Below, in pieces: positions 1-11,214 of a stretch of DNA of 64,000 bases. Position numbers and translations under genes: made by a program. The DNA comes from Omphiscola glabra. Its lineage: Eukaryota > Mollusca > Gastropoda > Lymnaeidae. The notes beneath the pieces are model-generated. The model made no database searches and was not told where the DNA came from. It was given only the letters and a program-made list of their open reading frames with translations. The first letter of the stretch is position 1; every line of letters begins with the position of its first letter. The stretch lies in NCBI GenBank assembly GCA_964017045.1, contig OZ024795.1, forward strand, positions 49,834,850-49,898,849. Direction: 5' to 3'.

Positions 1-2780
1 TATGAGAGCAGACAGCAAACTGAAGCAGGCTTATGAGAGCAGACAAACAGCAAACTGAAGCAGGCTTATGAGAGCAGACAAACAGCAAACTGAAGCAGGC
101 TTATGAGAGCAGACAAACAGCAAACTGAAGCAGGCTTATGAGAGCAGACAAACAGCAAACTGAAGCAGGCTTATGAGAGCAGACAAACAGCAAACTGAAG
201 CAGGCTTATGAGAGCAGACAAACAGCAAACTGAAGCAGGCTTATGAGAGCAGACAGACAGCAAACTGAAGCAGGCTTATGAGAGCAGACAGACAGCAAAC
301 TGAAGCAGGCTTATGAGAGCAGACAGACAGCAAACTGAAGCAGGCTTATGAGAGCAGACAAACAGCAAACTGAAGCAGGCTTATGAGAGCAGACAGACAG
401 CAAACTGAAGCAGGCTTATGAGAGCAGACAGACAGCAAACTGAAGCAGGCTTATGAGAGCAGACAGACAGCAAACTGAAGCAGGCTTATGAGAGCAGACA
501 GACAGCAAACTGAAGCAGGCTTATGAGAGCAGACAGACAGCAAACTGAAGCAGGCTTATGAGAGCAGACAGCAAACTGAAGCAGGCTTATGAGAGCAGAC
601 AGAAAACTGAAGCATATTTCTTAGAGCAGGCAGACAGCAAACTGAAGTAGATTTATGAGAGCAGACAGACAGAAGACTAAAGTAGATTTATGAGAGCAGA
701 CAGACAGCAGAATGAAGCAGGTTTATGAGAGCAGACAGACAGCAGAATGAAGCAGGTTTATGAGAGCAGACAGCAGAATGAAGCAGATTTATGAGAGCAG
801 ACAGCAGAATGAAGCAGATTTATGAGAGCAGACAGCAGAATGAAGCAGATTTATGAGAGCAGACAGCAGAATGAAGCAGATTTATGAGAGCAGACAGCAG
901 AATGAAGCAGATTTATGAGAGCAGACAGCTAACTGAAGCAGATTTATGAGAGCAGACAGCAGAATGAAGCAGATTTATGAGAGCAGACAGCTCAGTGAAG
1001 CAGGCTTATGAGAGCAGACAGCAGAATGAAGCAGATTTATGAGAGCAGACAGCAGAATGAAGCAGATTTATGAGAGCAGACAGCTCAGTGAAGCAGGCTT
1101 ATGAGAGCAGACAGCAGAATGAAGCAGATTTATGAGAGCAGACAGCAGAATGAAGCAGATTTATGAGAGCAGACAGCTCAGTGAAGCAGGCTTATGAGAG
1201 CAGACAGCAGAATGAAGCAGATTTATGAGAGCAGACAGCAGAATGAAGCAGATTTATGAGAGCAGACAGCTCAGTGAAGCAGGCTTATGAGAGCAGACAG
1301 CAGAATGAAGCAGATTTATGAGAGCAGACAGCAGAATGAAGCAGATTTATGAGAGCAGACAGCAGAATGAAGCAGATTTATGAGAGCAGACAGCAGAATG
1401 AAGCAGATTTATGAGAGCAGACAGCTCAGTGAAGCAGGCTTATGAGAGCAGACAGCAGAATGAAGCAGATTTATGAGAGCAGACAGCAGAATGAAGCAGA
1501 TTTATGAGAGCAGACAGCAGAATGAAGCAGATTTATGAGAGCAGACAGCAGAATGAAGCAGATTTATGAGAGCAGACAGCTCAGTGAAGCAGGCTTATGA
1601 GAGCAGACAGCAGAATGAAGCAGATTTATGAGAGCAGACAGCAGAATGAAGCAGATTTATGAGAGCAGACAGCAGAATGAAGCAGATTTATGAGAGCAGA
1701 CAGCTCACTGAAGCAGATTTATGAGAGCAGACAGCAGAATGAAGCAGATTTATGAGAGCAGACAGAAGAATGAAGCAGATTTATGAGAGCAGACAGCAGA
1801 ATGAAGCAGATTTATGAGAGCAGACAGCTCAGTGAAGCAGGCTTATGAGAGCAGACAGCAGAATGAAGCAGATTTATGAGAGCAGACAGCAGAATGAAGC
1901 AGATTTATGAGAGCAGACAGCAGAATGAAGCAGATTTATGAGAGCAGACAGCTCACTGAAGCAGATTTATGAGAGCAGACAGCAGAATGAAGCAGATTTA
2001 TGAGAGCAGACAGCAGAATGAAGCAGATTTATGAGAGCAGACAGCTCAGTGAAGCAGGCTTATGAGAGCAGACAGCAGAATGAAGCAGATTTATGAGAGC
2101 AGACAGCAGAATGAAGCAGATTTATGAGAGCAGACAGCTCACTGAAGCAGATTTATGAGAGCAGACAGCAGAATGAAGCAGATTTATGAGAGCAGACAGC
2201 AGAATGAAGCAGATTTATGAGAGCAGACAGCAGAATGAAGCAGATTTATGAGAGCAGACAGCTCACTGAAGCAGATTTATGAGAGCAGACAGCAGAATGA
2301 AGCAGATTTATGAGAGCAGACAGCAGAATGAAGCAGATTTATGAGAGCAGACAGCTCAGTGAAGCAGGCTTATGAGAGCAGACAGCAGAATGAAGCAGAT
2401 TTATGAGAGCAGACAGCAGAATGAAGCAGATTTATGAGAGCAGACAGCTCACTGAAGCAGATTTATGAGAGCAGACAGCAGAATGAAGCAGATTTATGAG
2501 AGCAGACAGCAGAATGAAGCAGATTTATGAGAGCAGACAGCAGAATGAAGCAGATTTATGAGAGCAGACAGCAGAATGAAGCAGATTTATGAGAGCAGAC
2601 AGCTCACTGAAGCAGATTTATGAGAGCAGACAGCAGAATGAAGCAGATTTATGAGAGCAGACAGCAGAATGAAGCAGATTTATGAGAGCAGACAGCAGAA
2701 TGAAGCAGATTTATGAGAGCAGACAGCAGAATGAAGCAGATTTATGAGAGCAGACAGCTCACTGAAGCAGGCTTATGATA
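1..2780. repeat. Minisatellite, 31- and 35-bp units
   Basis: About 85 head-to-tail units built on ATGAGAGCAGACAG. The first ~575 bases are mostly 35-bp units with an extra 4 bases (ACAA or ACAG). After a degenerate patch (~600-780) the array becomes 31-bp units ending GCAGATTT. Three unit variants differ in one short block (CAGAATG, CTCAGTG, CTCACTG) and recur in higher-order patterns. The left end is cut by the window edge. Confidence 0.97.
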
Positions 2781-3506
2781 ATAACGTAACTAACAAGAAT
2801 TCAAGACACAGAGATTTATCTGTCATGAGGTGTTAGGACAAATGAGATTGCACAAAAAATGCAAACGCGCTCATAACGTGAATAATACGGTAGGAAAGTG
2901 TGTCCTTGATTGCCAGAGCTTGCGCGATGTTTGGCTAGGCTCAAGCCCACGGGTAGCTCGATCAAATGAGACATAAATGATGCTGGGCATGGGTTCTCAA
3001 ACATTTTGGACTGTCTCACCAGATAATTCTTTATTTTGTTCCATGTAGGGAAATAAAATGAGAATGACTGATGTAAGGTGTTCTTAGATAGAGATATAAT
3101 GAGATTTTGAAAAAATGGAGATGTTTCTGTAGAAATATAGAATCTATCTCGGTAGGAAACAAGGAAGTAGAGGACTGTTGGAGAGGGAGGCAGATACATA
3201 CAGATACACAGAGTAAGAGAAGGAGAGACGTAGATTGATCAGCTTACATTATTTACCACTAAAGACTTGACGTCATACCGTCAAACACGGTAAAGCTCCA
3301 AGCTATTAACTTCCCACCCCCAGGGACGGCTTAAGCGCCCGGTCCCTGTGCATATGTATATTAGATGGGAGTGCACACACGCATTAGTGCACCGACACCA
3401 GCCACGAGCGAGAATATACCACTGGGGATTATGGGGAGAAATTTCGATGGCAAAATGGAAATATTAGTGCAGATCAGTTACGCTCAGCGAATTCAGGGCT
3501 CGAAAA
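2781..3506. other. Single-copy spacer
   Basis: Non-repetitive, mildly AT-rich DNA between two arrays. Open frames are short with no recognisable domain. I see no gene, RNA or mobile-element end in it. Confidence 0.6.
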
Positions 3507-4145
3507 ATGTTACACTGTGGGCTTAAAACAATGTTAAATACTGGGCTTAAAACAATGTTAAACACTGGGCTTAAAACAATGTTAAATACTGGGCTTAAAA
3601 CAACGGTAAATACTGGTATTGAAACAATGATAAACTTCATGCTCGCGGCAATGTTAAACTTCATGCTCACGGCAATGTTAAACTTCATGCTCACTGCAAT
3701 GTTAAACTTCATGCTCACGGCAATGTTAAACTTCATGCTCACGGCAATGTTAAACTTTCATGCTCACTGCAATGTTAAACTTCATGCTCACGGCAATGTT
3801 AAACTTCATGCTCACTGCAATGTTAAACTTCATGCTCACGGCAATGTTAAACTTCATGCTCACGGCAATGTTAAACTTTCATGCTCACTGCAATGTTAAA
3901 CTTCATGCTCACGGCAATGTTAAACTTCATGCTCACGGCAATGTTAAACTTCATGCTCACGGCAATGTTAAACTTCATGCTCACGGCAATGTTAAACTTC
4001 ATGCTCACGGCAATGTTAAACTTCATGCTCACGGCAATGTTAAACTTCATGATCACGGCAATGTTAAACTTCATGCTCACGGCAATGTTAAACTTCATGC
4101 TCACGGCAATGTTAAACTTCATGCTCACGGCAATGTTAAACATTA
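3507..4145. repeat. Two-part 24-bp minisatellite
   Basis: Two adjacent subfamilies share the 10-base block CAATGTTAAA and the 24-bp period. The other 14 bases differ: GGGCTTAAAA type at 3507-3630, CATGCTCACGG type afterwards. A one-base insertion (ACTTTCATG) recurs about 121 bases apart (near 3756 and 3877), showing a five-unit block duplication. Frames stay open on both strands only because 24 is divisible by 3. Confidence 0.96.
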
Positions 4146-4646
4146 AAGAGGCAGTTAGGAGTGAATTTGATCAATCGTTAATCCAACTAGCACCAAACAG
4201 GGTAAGGGTCGGTGGGTGGGGATGGAGGGGGGATGATGGATTAGAGTGGTGAAAAGTCATCATGTGAGATAACACCCACGTGAAGGCAAGCCTTTCAGCA
4301 ACAGTGCTCTACCCTTGAACGATTGTCACTGGCCAATTTTCTCTAGTCTCAATGTGTCAAGTAAATCTTGACCTCTCCCCCCCCCCCCCTAGTTCGACCA
4401 CTACCAACTGTGCACTCCTGGGGGGAAGTGCGGTCGGTTGCCATTGTCCACCTTGTAAACCTATCCAGACCAACAAAAACACTTTTTAAAGAGAATTTTG
4501 TCATGTTCTCTTATTTTAAATTTCTTTTAGTTGATTTCTATCAAATCATGACAAATAAAGATTTAAAAAAAAAAAAAAAAGATTTCTGCTCATTCGTTTC
4601 CTTTGTAAAAATAAAAATAATAAAACTCAATAGCCCCAAGAGAACT
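4146..4646. other. Single-copy spacer with poly(C) and poly(A)
   Basis: Non-repetitive DNA containing a C run at about 4377-4389 and an A run at about 4564-4580. The A run follows AATAAAGATT, so it could be a processed 3' end, but no upstream coding match is visible. Confidence 0.5.
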
Positions 4647-5016
4647 CTAGCCACACGTAGTTCTCATGAGATGATGTATGTAGACCAAGGACTAGCCACA
4701 CGTAGTTCTCATGAGATGATGTATGTAGACCAAGGACTAGCCACACTGAGTTCTCCTGAGATGATGTATGTAGACCAAGGACTAGCCACATGTAGTTCTC
4801 ATGAGATGATGTATGTAGACCAAGGACTAGCCACACTGAGTTCTCCTGAGATGATGTATGTAGACCAAGGACTAGCCACACGTAGTTCTCATGAGATGAT
4901 GTATGTAGACCAAGGACTAGCCACACTGAGTTCTCCTGAGATGATGTATGTAGACCATGGACTACCACACTGAGATCTCCTGAGATGCAGTATGTAGACC
5001 AAGGACTAGCCACACG
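4647..5016. repeat. Minisatellite, 45-bp unit
   Basis: About 8 copies built on CTAGCCACACGTAGTTCTC and GAGATGATGTATGTAGACC. Two forms alternate (CGTAGTTCTCAT and TGAGTTCTCCT). The last units are degenerate. The 45-bp length keeps frames open on both strands without coding evidence. Confidence 0.95.
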
Positions 5017-5397
5017 GAAAGCGCCCCAAAATTTATTTCATGTTGCCCACCCCCCCAGTCGCCCCCCCCCCCCATGGGTCTAACACTGAAGCCAGGTCAA
5101 TGTATCAACAGTTTGATTAAGACCAGGACGGAAGGTGATTAGAAAAAATACCCGGATGTCCCGACAGTGACCATCCAAAAAACACAAACCATATTATTGG
5201 ACAGAGGTAAGCACAGTGGTGTTGCTTTAGTGAAAATAAGGTCACTGCGAAGTGCCGTGCAAAGTGTGAGGCGAAGGGGACACAGCCCCCGATGTTCAAA
5301 GCCAAACACGGGGGCACTTATAAAGTTAACTTAAAGTTCTGCTAATCATTTTTTTGTAAGCTCACCATTTCGATTTACTGGATGGGGACAAGATGAG
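5017..5397. other. Single-copy spacer with poly(C)
   Basis: Short non-repetitive DNA with C runs near 5050-5073. No gene or element recognised. Confidence 0.5.
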
Positions 5398-6985
5398 GGC
5401 GGAAATCTTTTGATATGGAAGCATACCTTCATCAGTAAAATGTATAATTATTGGCGGAAATCTTTTGATATGGAAGCATACCTTCATCAGTAAAATGTAT
5501 AATTATTGGTGGAAATCTTTTGATATGGAAGCATACCTTCATCAGTAAAATGTATAATTATTGGTGGAAATCTTTTGATATGGAAGCATACCTTCATCAG
5601 TAAAATGTATAATTATTGGCGGAAATCTTTTGATATGGAAGCATACCTTCATCAGTAAAATGTATAATTATTGGCGGAAATCTTTTGATATGGAAGCATA
5701 CCTTCATCAGTAAAATGTATAATTATTGGTGGAAATCTTTTGATATGGAAGCATACCTTCATCAGTAAAATGTATAATTATTGGTGGAAATCTTTTGATA
5801 TGGAAGCATACCTTCATCAGTAAAATGTATAATTATTGGTGGAAATCTTTTGATATGGAAGCATACCTTCATCAGTAAAATGTATAATTATTGGTGGAAA
5901 TCTTTTGATATGGAAGCATACCTTCATCAGTAAAATGTATAATTATTGGTGGAAATCTTTTGATATGGAAGCATACCTTCATCAGTAAAATGTATAATTA
6001 TTGGTGGAAATCTTTTGATATGGAAGCATACCTTCATCAGTAAAATGTATAATTATTGGTGGAAATCTTTTGATATGGAAGCATACCTTCATCAGTAAAA
6101 TGTATAATTATTGGTGGAAATCTTTTGATATGGAAGCATACCTTCATCAGTAAAATGTATAATTATTGGCGGAAATCTTTTGATATGGAAGCATACCTTC
6201 ATCAGTAAAATGTATAATTATTGGTGGAAATCTTTTGATATGGAAGCATACCTTCATCAGTAAAATGTATAATTATTGGTGGAAATCTTTTGATATGGAA
6301 GCATACCTTCATCAGTAAAATGTATAATTATTGGCGGAAATCTTTTGATATGGAAGCATACCTTCATCAGTAAAATGTATAATTATTGGCGGAAATCTTT
6401 TGATATGGAAGCATACCTTCATCAGTAAAATGTATAATTATTGGTGGAAATCTTTTGATATGGAAGCATACCTTCATCAGTAAAATGTATAATTATTGGT
6501 GGAAATCTTTTGATATGGAAGCATACCTTCATCAGTAAAATGTATAATTATTGGTGGAAATCTTTTGATATGGAAGCATACCTTCATCAGTAAAATGTAT
6601 AATTATTGGTGGAAATCTTTTGATATGGAAGCATACCTTCATCAGTAAAATGTATAATTATTGGTGGAAATCTTTTGATATGGAAGCATACCTTCATCAG
6701 TAAAATGTATAATTATTGGTGGAAATCTTTTGATATGGAAGCATACCTTCATCAGTAAAATGTATAATTATTGGTGGAAATCTTTTGATATGGAAGCATA
6801 TCTTCATCAGTAAAATGTATAATTATTGGTGGAAATCTTTTGATATGGAAGCATACCTTCATCAGTAAAATGTATAATTATTGGTGGAAATCTTTTGATA
6901 TGGAAGCATATCTTCATCAGTAAAATGTATAATTATTGGTGGAAATCTTTTGATATGGAAGCATACCTTCATCACTAAAATGTAT
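5398..6985. repeat. Very homogeneous 55-bp minisatellite
   Basis: About 29 units built on GGAAATCTTTTGATATGG and ACCTTCATCAGTAAAATG. Units differ almost only at one base (GGC/GGT) and at one C/T in two late units, with no indels. That uniformity suggests very recent expansion or ongoing homogenisation. Confidence 0.97.
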
Positions 6986-7418
6986 AGATTGAAAATTGAT
7001 CGAACGGAAGTCTTGTCGAATTATTTTTTTCAGTTCAAACAATCAAATTTTGCGCCGAATTTCTTTTTGAATGCACTACACAATATAGTAAAAGAAAATA
7101 AAGCGAGATAAGGCAATAGAAATTGCTTCTAAAAAGGGCAACATTGGAACAACTATTTTAATTGAGAGGCTTCTCATTCTTAACATCTGGCTAATAGCGT
7201 CCCATTACCAGGATCTTCTTGATGCGTACAACAAAGGATATTTATACACCAGACAATCTTGATCTTGGAAAAAAATTTTTTTATGAAATTCAACAACCCC
7301 CCCCCCCTCGAGTTTCGTGACTAATGATATGGGGACCGTCAACTTGATGATCGCGGACCGGCGACTGTCCGCGTACCACCATGTGAAGAACGCTCAATTA
7401 AGTTGTTACAATAGAAAT
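6986..7418. other. Spacer with a foldback-arm-like fragment
   Basis: Directly after the 55-bp array, about 6990-7020 reads GAAAATTGATCGAACGGAAG followed by a GTCGAA motif, closely like one arm of the foldback element at 49.5 kb. A C run lies at about 7297-7307. The remainder is AT-rich with no recognisable gene. Confidence 0.5.
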
Positions 7419-7665
7419 AATAATGTAATGGAATCAACGCCACTTTGATGATGTAATGGAATCAACGCCACCTTGATGATGTAATGGAATCAACGCCACA
7501 TTGATGATGTAATGGAATCAACGCCACCTTGATCTTCTAATAAAATCAACGCCACCTTGATGGTGTAATGGAATCAACGCCACCTTGATGGTGTAATGGA
7601 ATCAATGCCACCTTGATGGTGTAATGGAATCAACGCCACATTGATGATGTAATTGGATCAAGTCC
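7419..7665. repeat. Minisatellite, 28-bp unit
   Basis: About 9 copies built on TTGATGATGTAATGG and ATCAACGCCACC, with GATGAT/GATGGT variants and one divergent unit. Confidence 0.93.
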
Positions 7666-7940
7666 ACGGTCCACGTTGCTCACACAATGTTTTTATTAGC
7701 CCTAGGTCGTGAGACTCGTGGCCATACTTTAACATTGATCTCATCACGTACACAAGCTGTCTATACTAGAGATGGGAAACAAACTCTCTGTTAGAAGTTC
7801 GGGTTCGGTTCCGTAACAAAAAAATGATTTTAATTCTCTATTTTTTTAATCAGAAATCCGGTTTTCACCGGTTTGAGGATTTTAATCAAATGGCACAAGC
7901 TAAAACAAAAAAAAGACAATGGGCAGTTTCAAGTATGCCG

Positions 7941-8412
7941 TCTTTCTATCTTGTCTCTCTATCCTGTCTTTCTATCCTGTCTTTCTATCTTGTCTCTCTA
8001 TCCTGTCTTTCTATCTTGTCTCTCTATCCTGTCTTTCTATCCTGTCTTTCTATCTTGTCTCTCTATCCTGTCTTTCTATCTTGTCTCTCTATCCTGTCTT
8101 TCTATCTTGTCTCTCTATCCAGTCTTTCTATCTTGTCTCTCTATCCTGTCTTTCTATCTTGTCTCTCTATCCTGTCTTTCTATCTTGTCTCTCTATCCTG
8201 TCTTTCTATCCTGTCTCTCTATCCTGTCTTTCTATCTTGTCTCTCTATCCTGTCTTTCTATCTTGTCTCTCTATCCTGTCTTTCTATCCTGTCTTTCTAT
8301 CCTCTCTTTCTATCCTCTCTTTCTATCCTCTCTTTCAATCGCGTCGTTCCATCCTTCTTTCTATCCTCTCTTGTGTCTTACATTGCTATTGCGTCTTTCT
8401 ACCATGTCTATC
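7941..8412. repeat. Pyrimidine-rich 13/26-bp array
   Basis: About 31 units of a 13-base pyrimidine-rich motif, alternating TCTTTCTATCCTG and TCTCTCTATCTTG to give a 26-bp dimer. The array decays after ~8340. The extreme strand asymmetry means it could adopt triplex (H-DNA) structure. Leucine/serine-rich open frames through it are composition artefacts. Confidence 0.95.
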
Positions 8413-8464
8413 TATGTATGCGGCAGCCTGTCCACCCACTCAAATACCCCATTATAAAATAAAG

Positions 8465-8797
8465 CATACTGCACCATATCCACCAACGCACATATGGGAT
8501 CACGAATCAAAAATACTGCCCCACTATCCACCCTTCCAAATATCGCATCATAGAATAAAAGCATACTGCCCCACTATCCACCCATCCAAATATCGCATCA
8601 TAGAATCAAAGCATACTGCCCCACTATCCACCCATCCAAATATCGCATCATAGATTCAAGCATACTGCCCCACTATCCACCCATCCAAATATCGCATCAT
8701 AGAATCAAAGCATACTGCCCCACTATCCACCCATCCAAATATCGCATCATAGATTCAAGCATACTGCCCCACTATCCACCCACGCACTTCTCGCATC
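8465..8797. repeat. Minisatellite, 49/50-bp unit
   Basis: About 7 copies built on CATACTGCCCCACTATCCAC and AAATATCGCATCATAGA. First and last units are divergent. Two units lack one base (AGATTCAAG instead of AGAATCAAAG). Confidence 0.93.
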
Positions 8798-9140
8798 ATG
8801 AAGATGTTGTCAACAATTGGTTTGCATGATCCATAAATTGGCGATATATACCCGGTACTTGTTTATGTTTTAACGAGTTGCCGACACTGAGGGGGACAAG
8901 AGAAGCGGTTAATAAAATGGTTTTGTTTGATACAAATCACGGGAAGGGTAGAAATGATTTTGGTGGGCAGAGGTCGGTAGAGGATGACAAAAAAACATCA
9001 GTTAAGTTAACGCAATAAAAGTTTTGCAATTGGATTTTTAAGATAAAAGAGTTTCTGTTGTAAGTAGTGGTATGACACTTTCGTAACACATTGTATGATG
9101 TGCCACAGTCGTAAACCATGGTCGGTTCTAATATGTTTCT
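8798..9140. other. Single-copy spacer
   Basis: Non-repetitive AT-rich DNA between arrays. Nothing recognised. Confidence 0.5.
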
Positions 9141-9672
9141 CATGGGTATAAGTTCGGGTTGGATGGTAATCAGTGACGTTCATGTTCGGTTTGGTTGGTC
9201 CTCAGTGACGTTCAAGTTCGGGTTGGCTGGTACTCGGCGACGCTCATGTTCGGGTTGGCTGGTACTCGGCGACGCTCATGTTCGGGTTGGTTGGTCCTCA
9301 GTGACGTTCACGCTCGGGATGGCTGGTACTCGGTGACGTTCAAGTTCGGGTTGGTTGGTACTCCGTGACGTTCAAGGTCGGGTTGGTTGGTACTCAGTGA
9401 CGATCAAGTTCGGGTTGGTTGGTCCTCAATGACGTTCAAGGTCGGGTTGGTTGGTACTCAGCGACGTTCAAGTTGGGGTTGGTTGGTACTCAGTGACGTT
9501 CATGTTCGGGTTGGTTGGTACTCAGTGACGTTCAAGTTCGGGTTGGTTGGTACTCAGTGGCGTTCAAGGTTGGGTTGGTTGGTACTCCGAGACGTTCAAG
9601 GTCGGGTTGGTTGGTGCTCAGTGACGTTCAAGGTCGGGTTCTTTCGTCATCAAGGTTCGGGTTCAATGTATT
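9141..9672. repeat. G-rich 32-bp minisatellite
   Basis: About 16 copies built on GGGTTGGTTGGT and CAGTGACGTTCAAG. The repeated GGGTTGGTTGG puts several closely spaced G2-3 runs in each unit on the plus strand, compatible with weak G-quadruplex formation. Confidence 0.94.
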
Positions 9673-9937
9673 CGGTTCGGATTCGGTTCGATTACCCTCT
9701 TTAGTCTATTCATATTGTTTAAAATTATAGGCTCCTGTACACTATGTGTTATCTAAGAGTTAAGGTAAAATAAAAACTGGCTTGGTACTTTATTTAATTC
9801 AAAGGTCACGACGTCAAATGAACGTTTCTATTTATTAAAATACCTTTAAATGAACTCTAAGTTCAGTGATACCACTAGAATAACGGGCATTAAATGTCTT
9901 ACAGTTAGCTTCCTTGATAAAATCTTGAATAGTTCAT

Positions 9938-10190
9938 CAATGCATCCAGCAAAGTTCATCCAGACATCCAACAAAGTTTACCAAGACATCCTAATAGTTC
10001 ATCCAGACATCCAACATAGTTCATCAAGACATCCACATAAGTTCATCCAGACATCCAACAAAGTTCATCAAGATATCCAACAAAGTTCATCAAGACATCC
10101 AACAAAGTTCATCAAGACATCAAACAAAGTTCATCAAGACATCCAACAAAGTTCATGAAGATATCCACAAAAAAAACTCATCATGGCATC
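9938..10190. repeat. Minisatellite, 22-bp unit
   Basis: About 11 copies built on GTTCATCAAGACATCCAACA. The left units use CATCCAG and are more divergent. Confidence 0.92.
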
Positions 10191-10205
10191 CATCAAAGTC
10201 TAGGG

Positions 10206-10410
10206 CAGTATTTCCCAAACTGTGATACGCGTACCCCTGGGGGTTCGGGAATAGTTAGCTGGGGTTACGCGCGGCAAAGGAAATAATAACTAGTTTTTGA
10301 TTGTCATTAAAGTATATGCACATTATTTTTGGAACGGGGTGGTGGGGAGACTCAGTGGTACGAAAACTATAGACAAGGGTACACGGATGTTAAAAGTTAG
10401 GGAAACACTG
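10206..10410. mobile_element. hAT-type MITE, 205 bp
   Basis: Terminal inverted repeats read CAGTATTTCCCAAACT on the left and, in reverse complement, CAGTGTTTCCCTAACT on the right, matching at 13-14 of 16 bases. They are flanked by 8-bp candidate target-site duplications GTCTAGGG (10198-10205) and GTCTACCG (10411-10418), 6 of 8 identical. CAG-starting TIRs with 8-bp TSDs are the hAT hallmark. The interior has no coding capacity and includes a small palindrome near the left end (ACGCGTACCCCTGGGGGT). The element sits just after the 22-bp array. Confidence 0.75.
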
Positions 10411-10554
10411 GTCTACCGGAGCTAGATAAAATTCCCCCCCCCCCACGCCACACCTAACCCCATTACCTTAAATGACTAAATTTCTTACTAGTATTACGTG
10501 AAATTAATAATAAATTAGGACTTTTGAGACTGTGAGTGTCCTCTAGTTGTCAAT

Positions 10555-11130
10555 GACTCACTGCCAGACTGACTGATCGAATGCCTGACAAACTGATTGA
10601 TTGCCTGACTGATTGACTGACTGAACGAATGCCTGACACACTGACTGATTGCCTGACTGATTGACTGCCTCACTTACTAAGTAAATGCCTGACTGAGTGA
10701 CTACCTGACTGAAAGCCTGACTGAGTGACTGCCTGCCTGACTGACTGCATGGCTCACTGACTGACTGGCTGACTGTCTGACTGACAATCTGACTGACAAT
10801 CAGACTGACTCACTCACTTACTACTTGACTGAATGAATGGCTTAGGGACTGACCAATTGATTTATTGACCGACTCAGTATCTGGCTCACTGACTGACCTA
10901 CTGACTGACTGGCTCACTGACTGACCCACTAACTGAATGGCTCATAGACTGACCCACTGACTGACTGACTGCTGCCTATCTGACTGACAGACTGAATGGC
11001 TTACTAACTGACTAACTGCCTGACTGACTGTCTCGCTGCACTGACTGACTGATTGACTTACTGAATGGCTGAGTGCCGCTTGCCTGAATGACAGACTGAC
11101 TGACAGACTGACTGACAGAATGACTGACCC
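10555..11130. repeat. Degenerate CTGA tetranucleotide repeat
   Basis: About 575 bases of imperfect (CTGA)n with frequent TGCC, TGGC and CACT interruptions. It looks like an old microsatellite with local 12-24 bp sub-duplications. Confidence 0.9.
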
Positions 11131-11214
11131 CTCCTGTCACTTTCCAAGCCAAAGATGACCTGATTAAAACTCGTGTTGTAAAATAGAAAAGAAATCCCGT
11201 GTCAGAAATTGGAG

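Noticed and set aside
2816..3199. A 127-residue minus-strand protein
   Set aside because: No recognisable motif and no neighbouring exon or splice evidence. Chance length is plausible.
5398..6985. CRISPR array
   Set aside because: Repeats are contiguous with no unique spacers, and the DNA is clearly animal. The same applies to every other array in the window.
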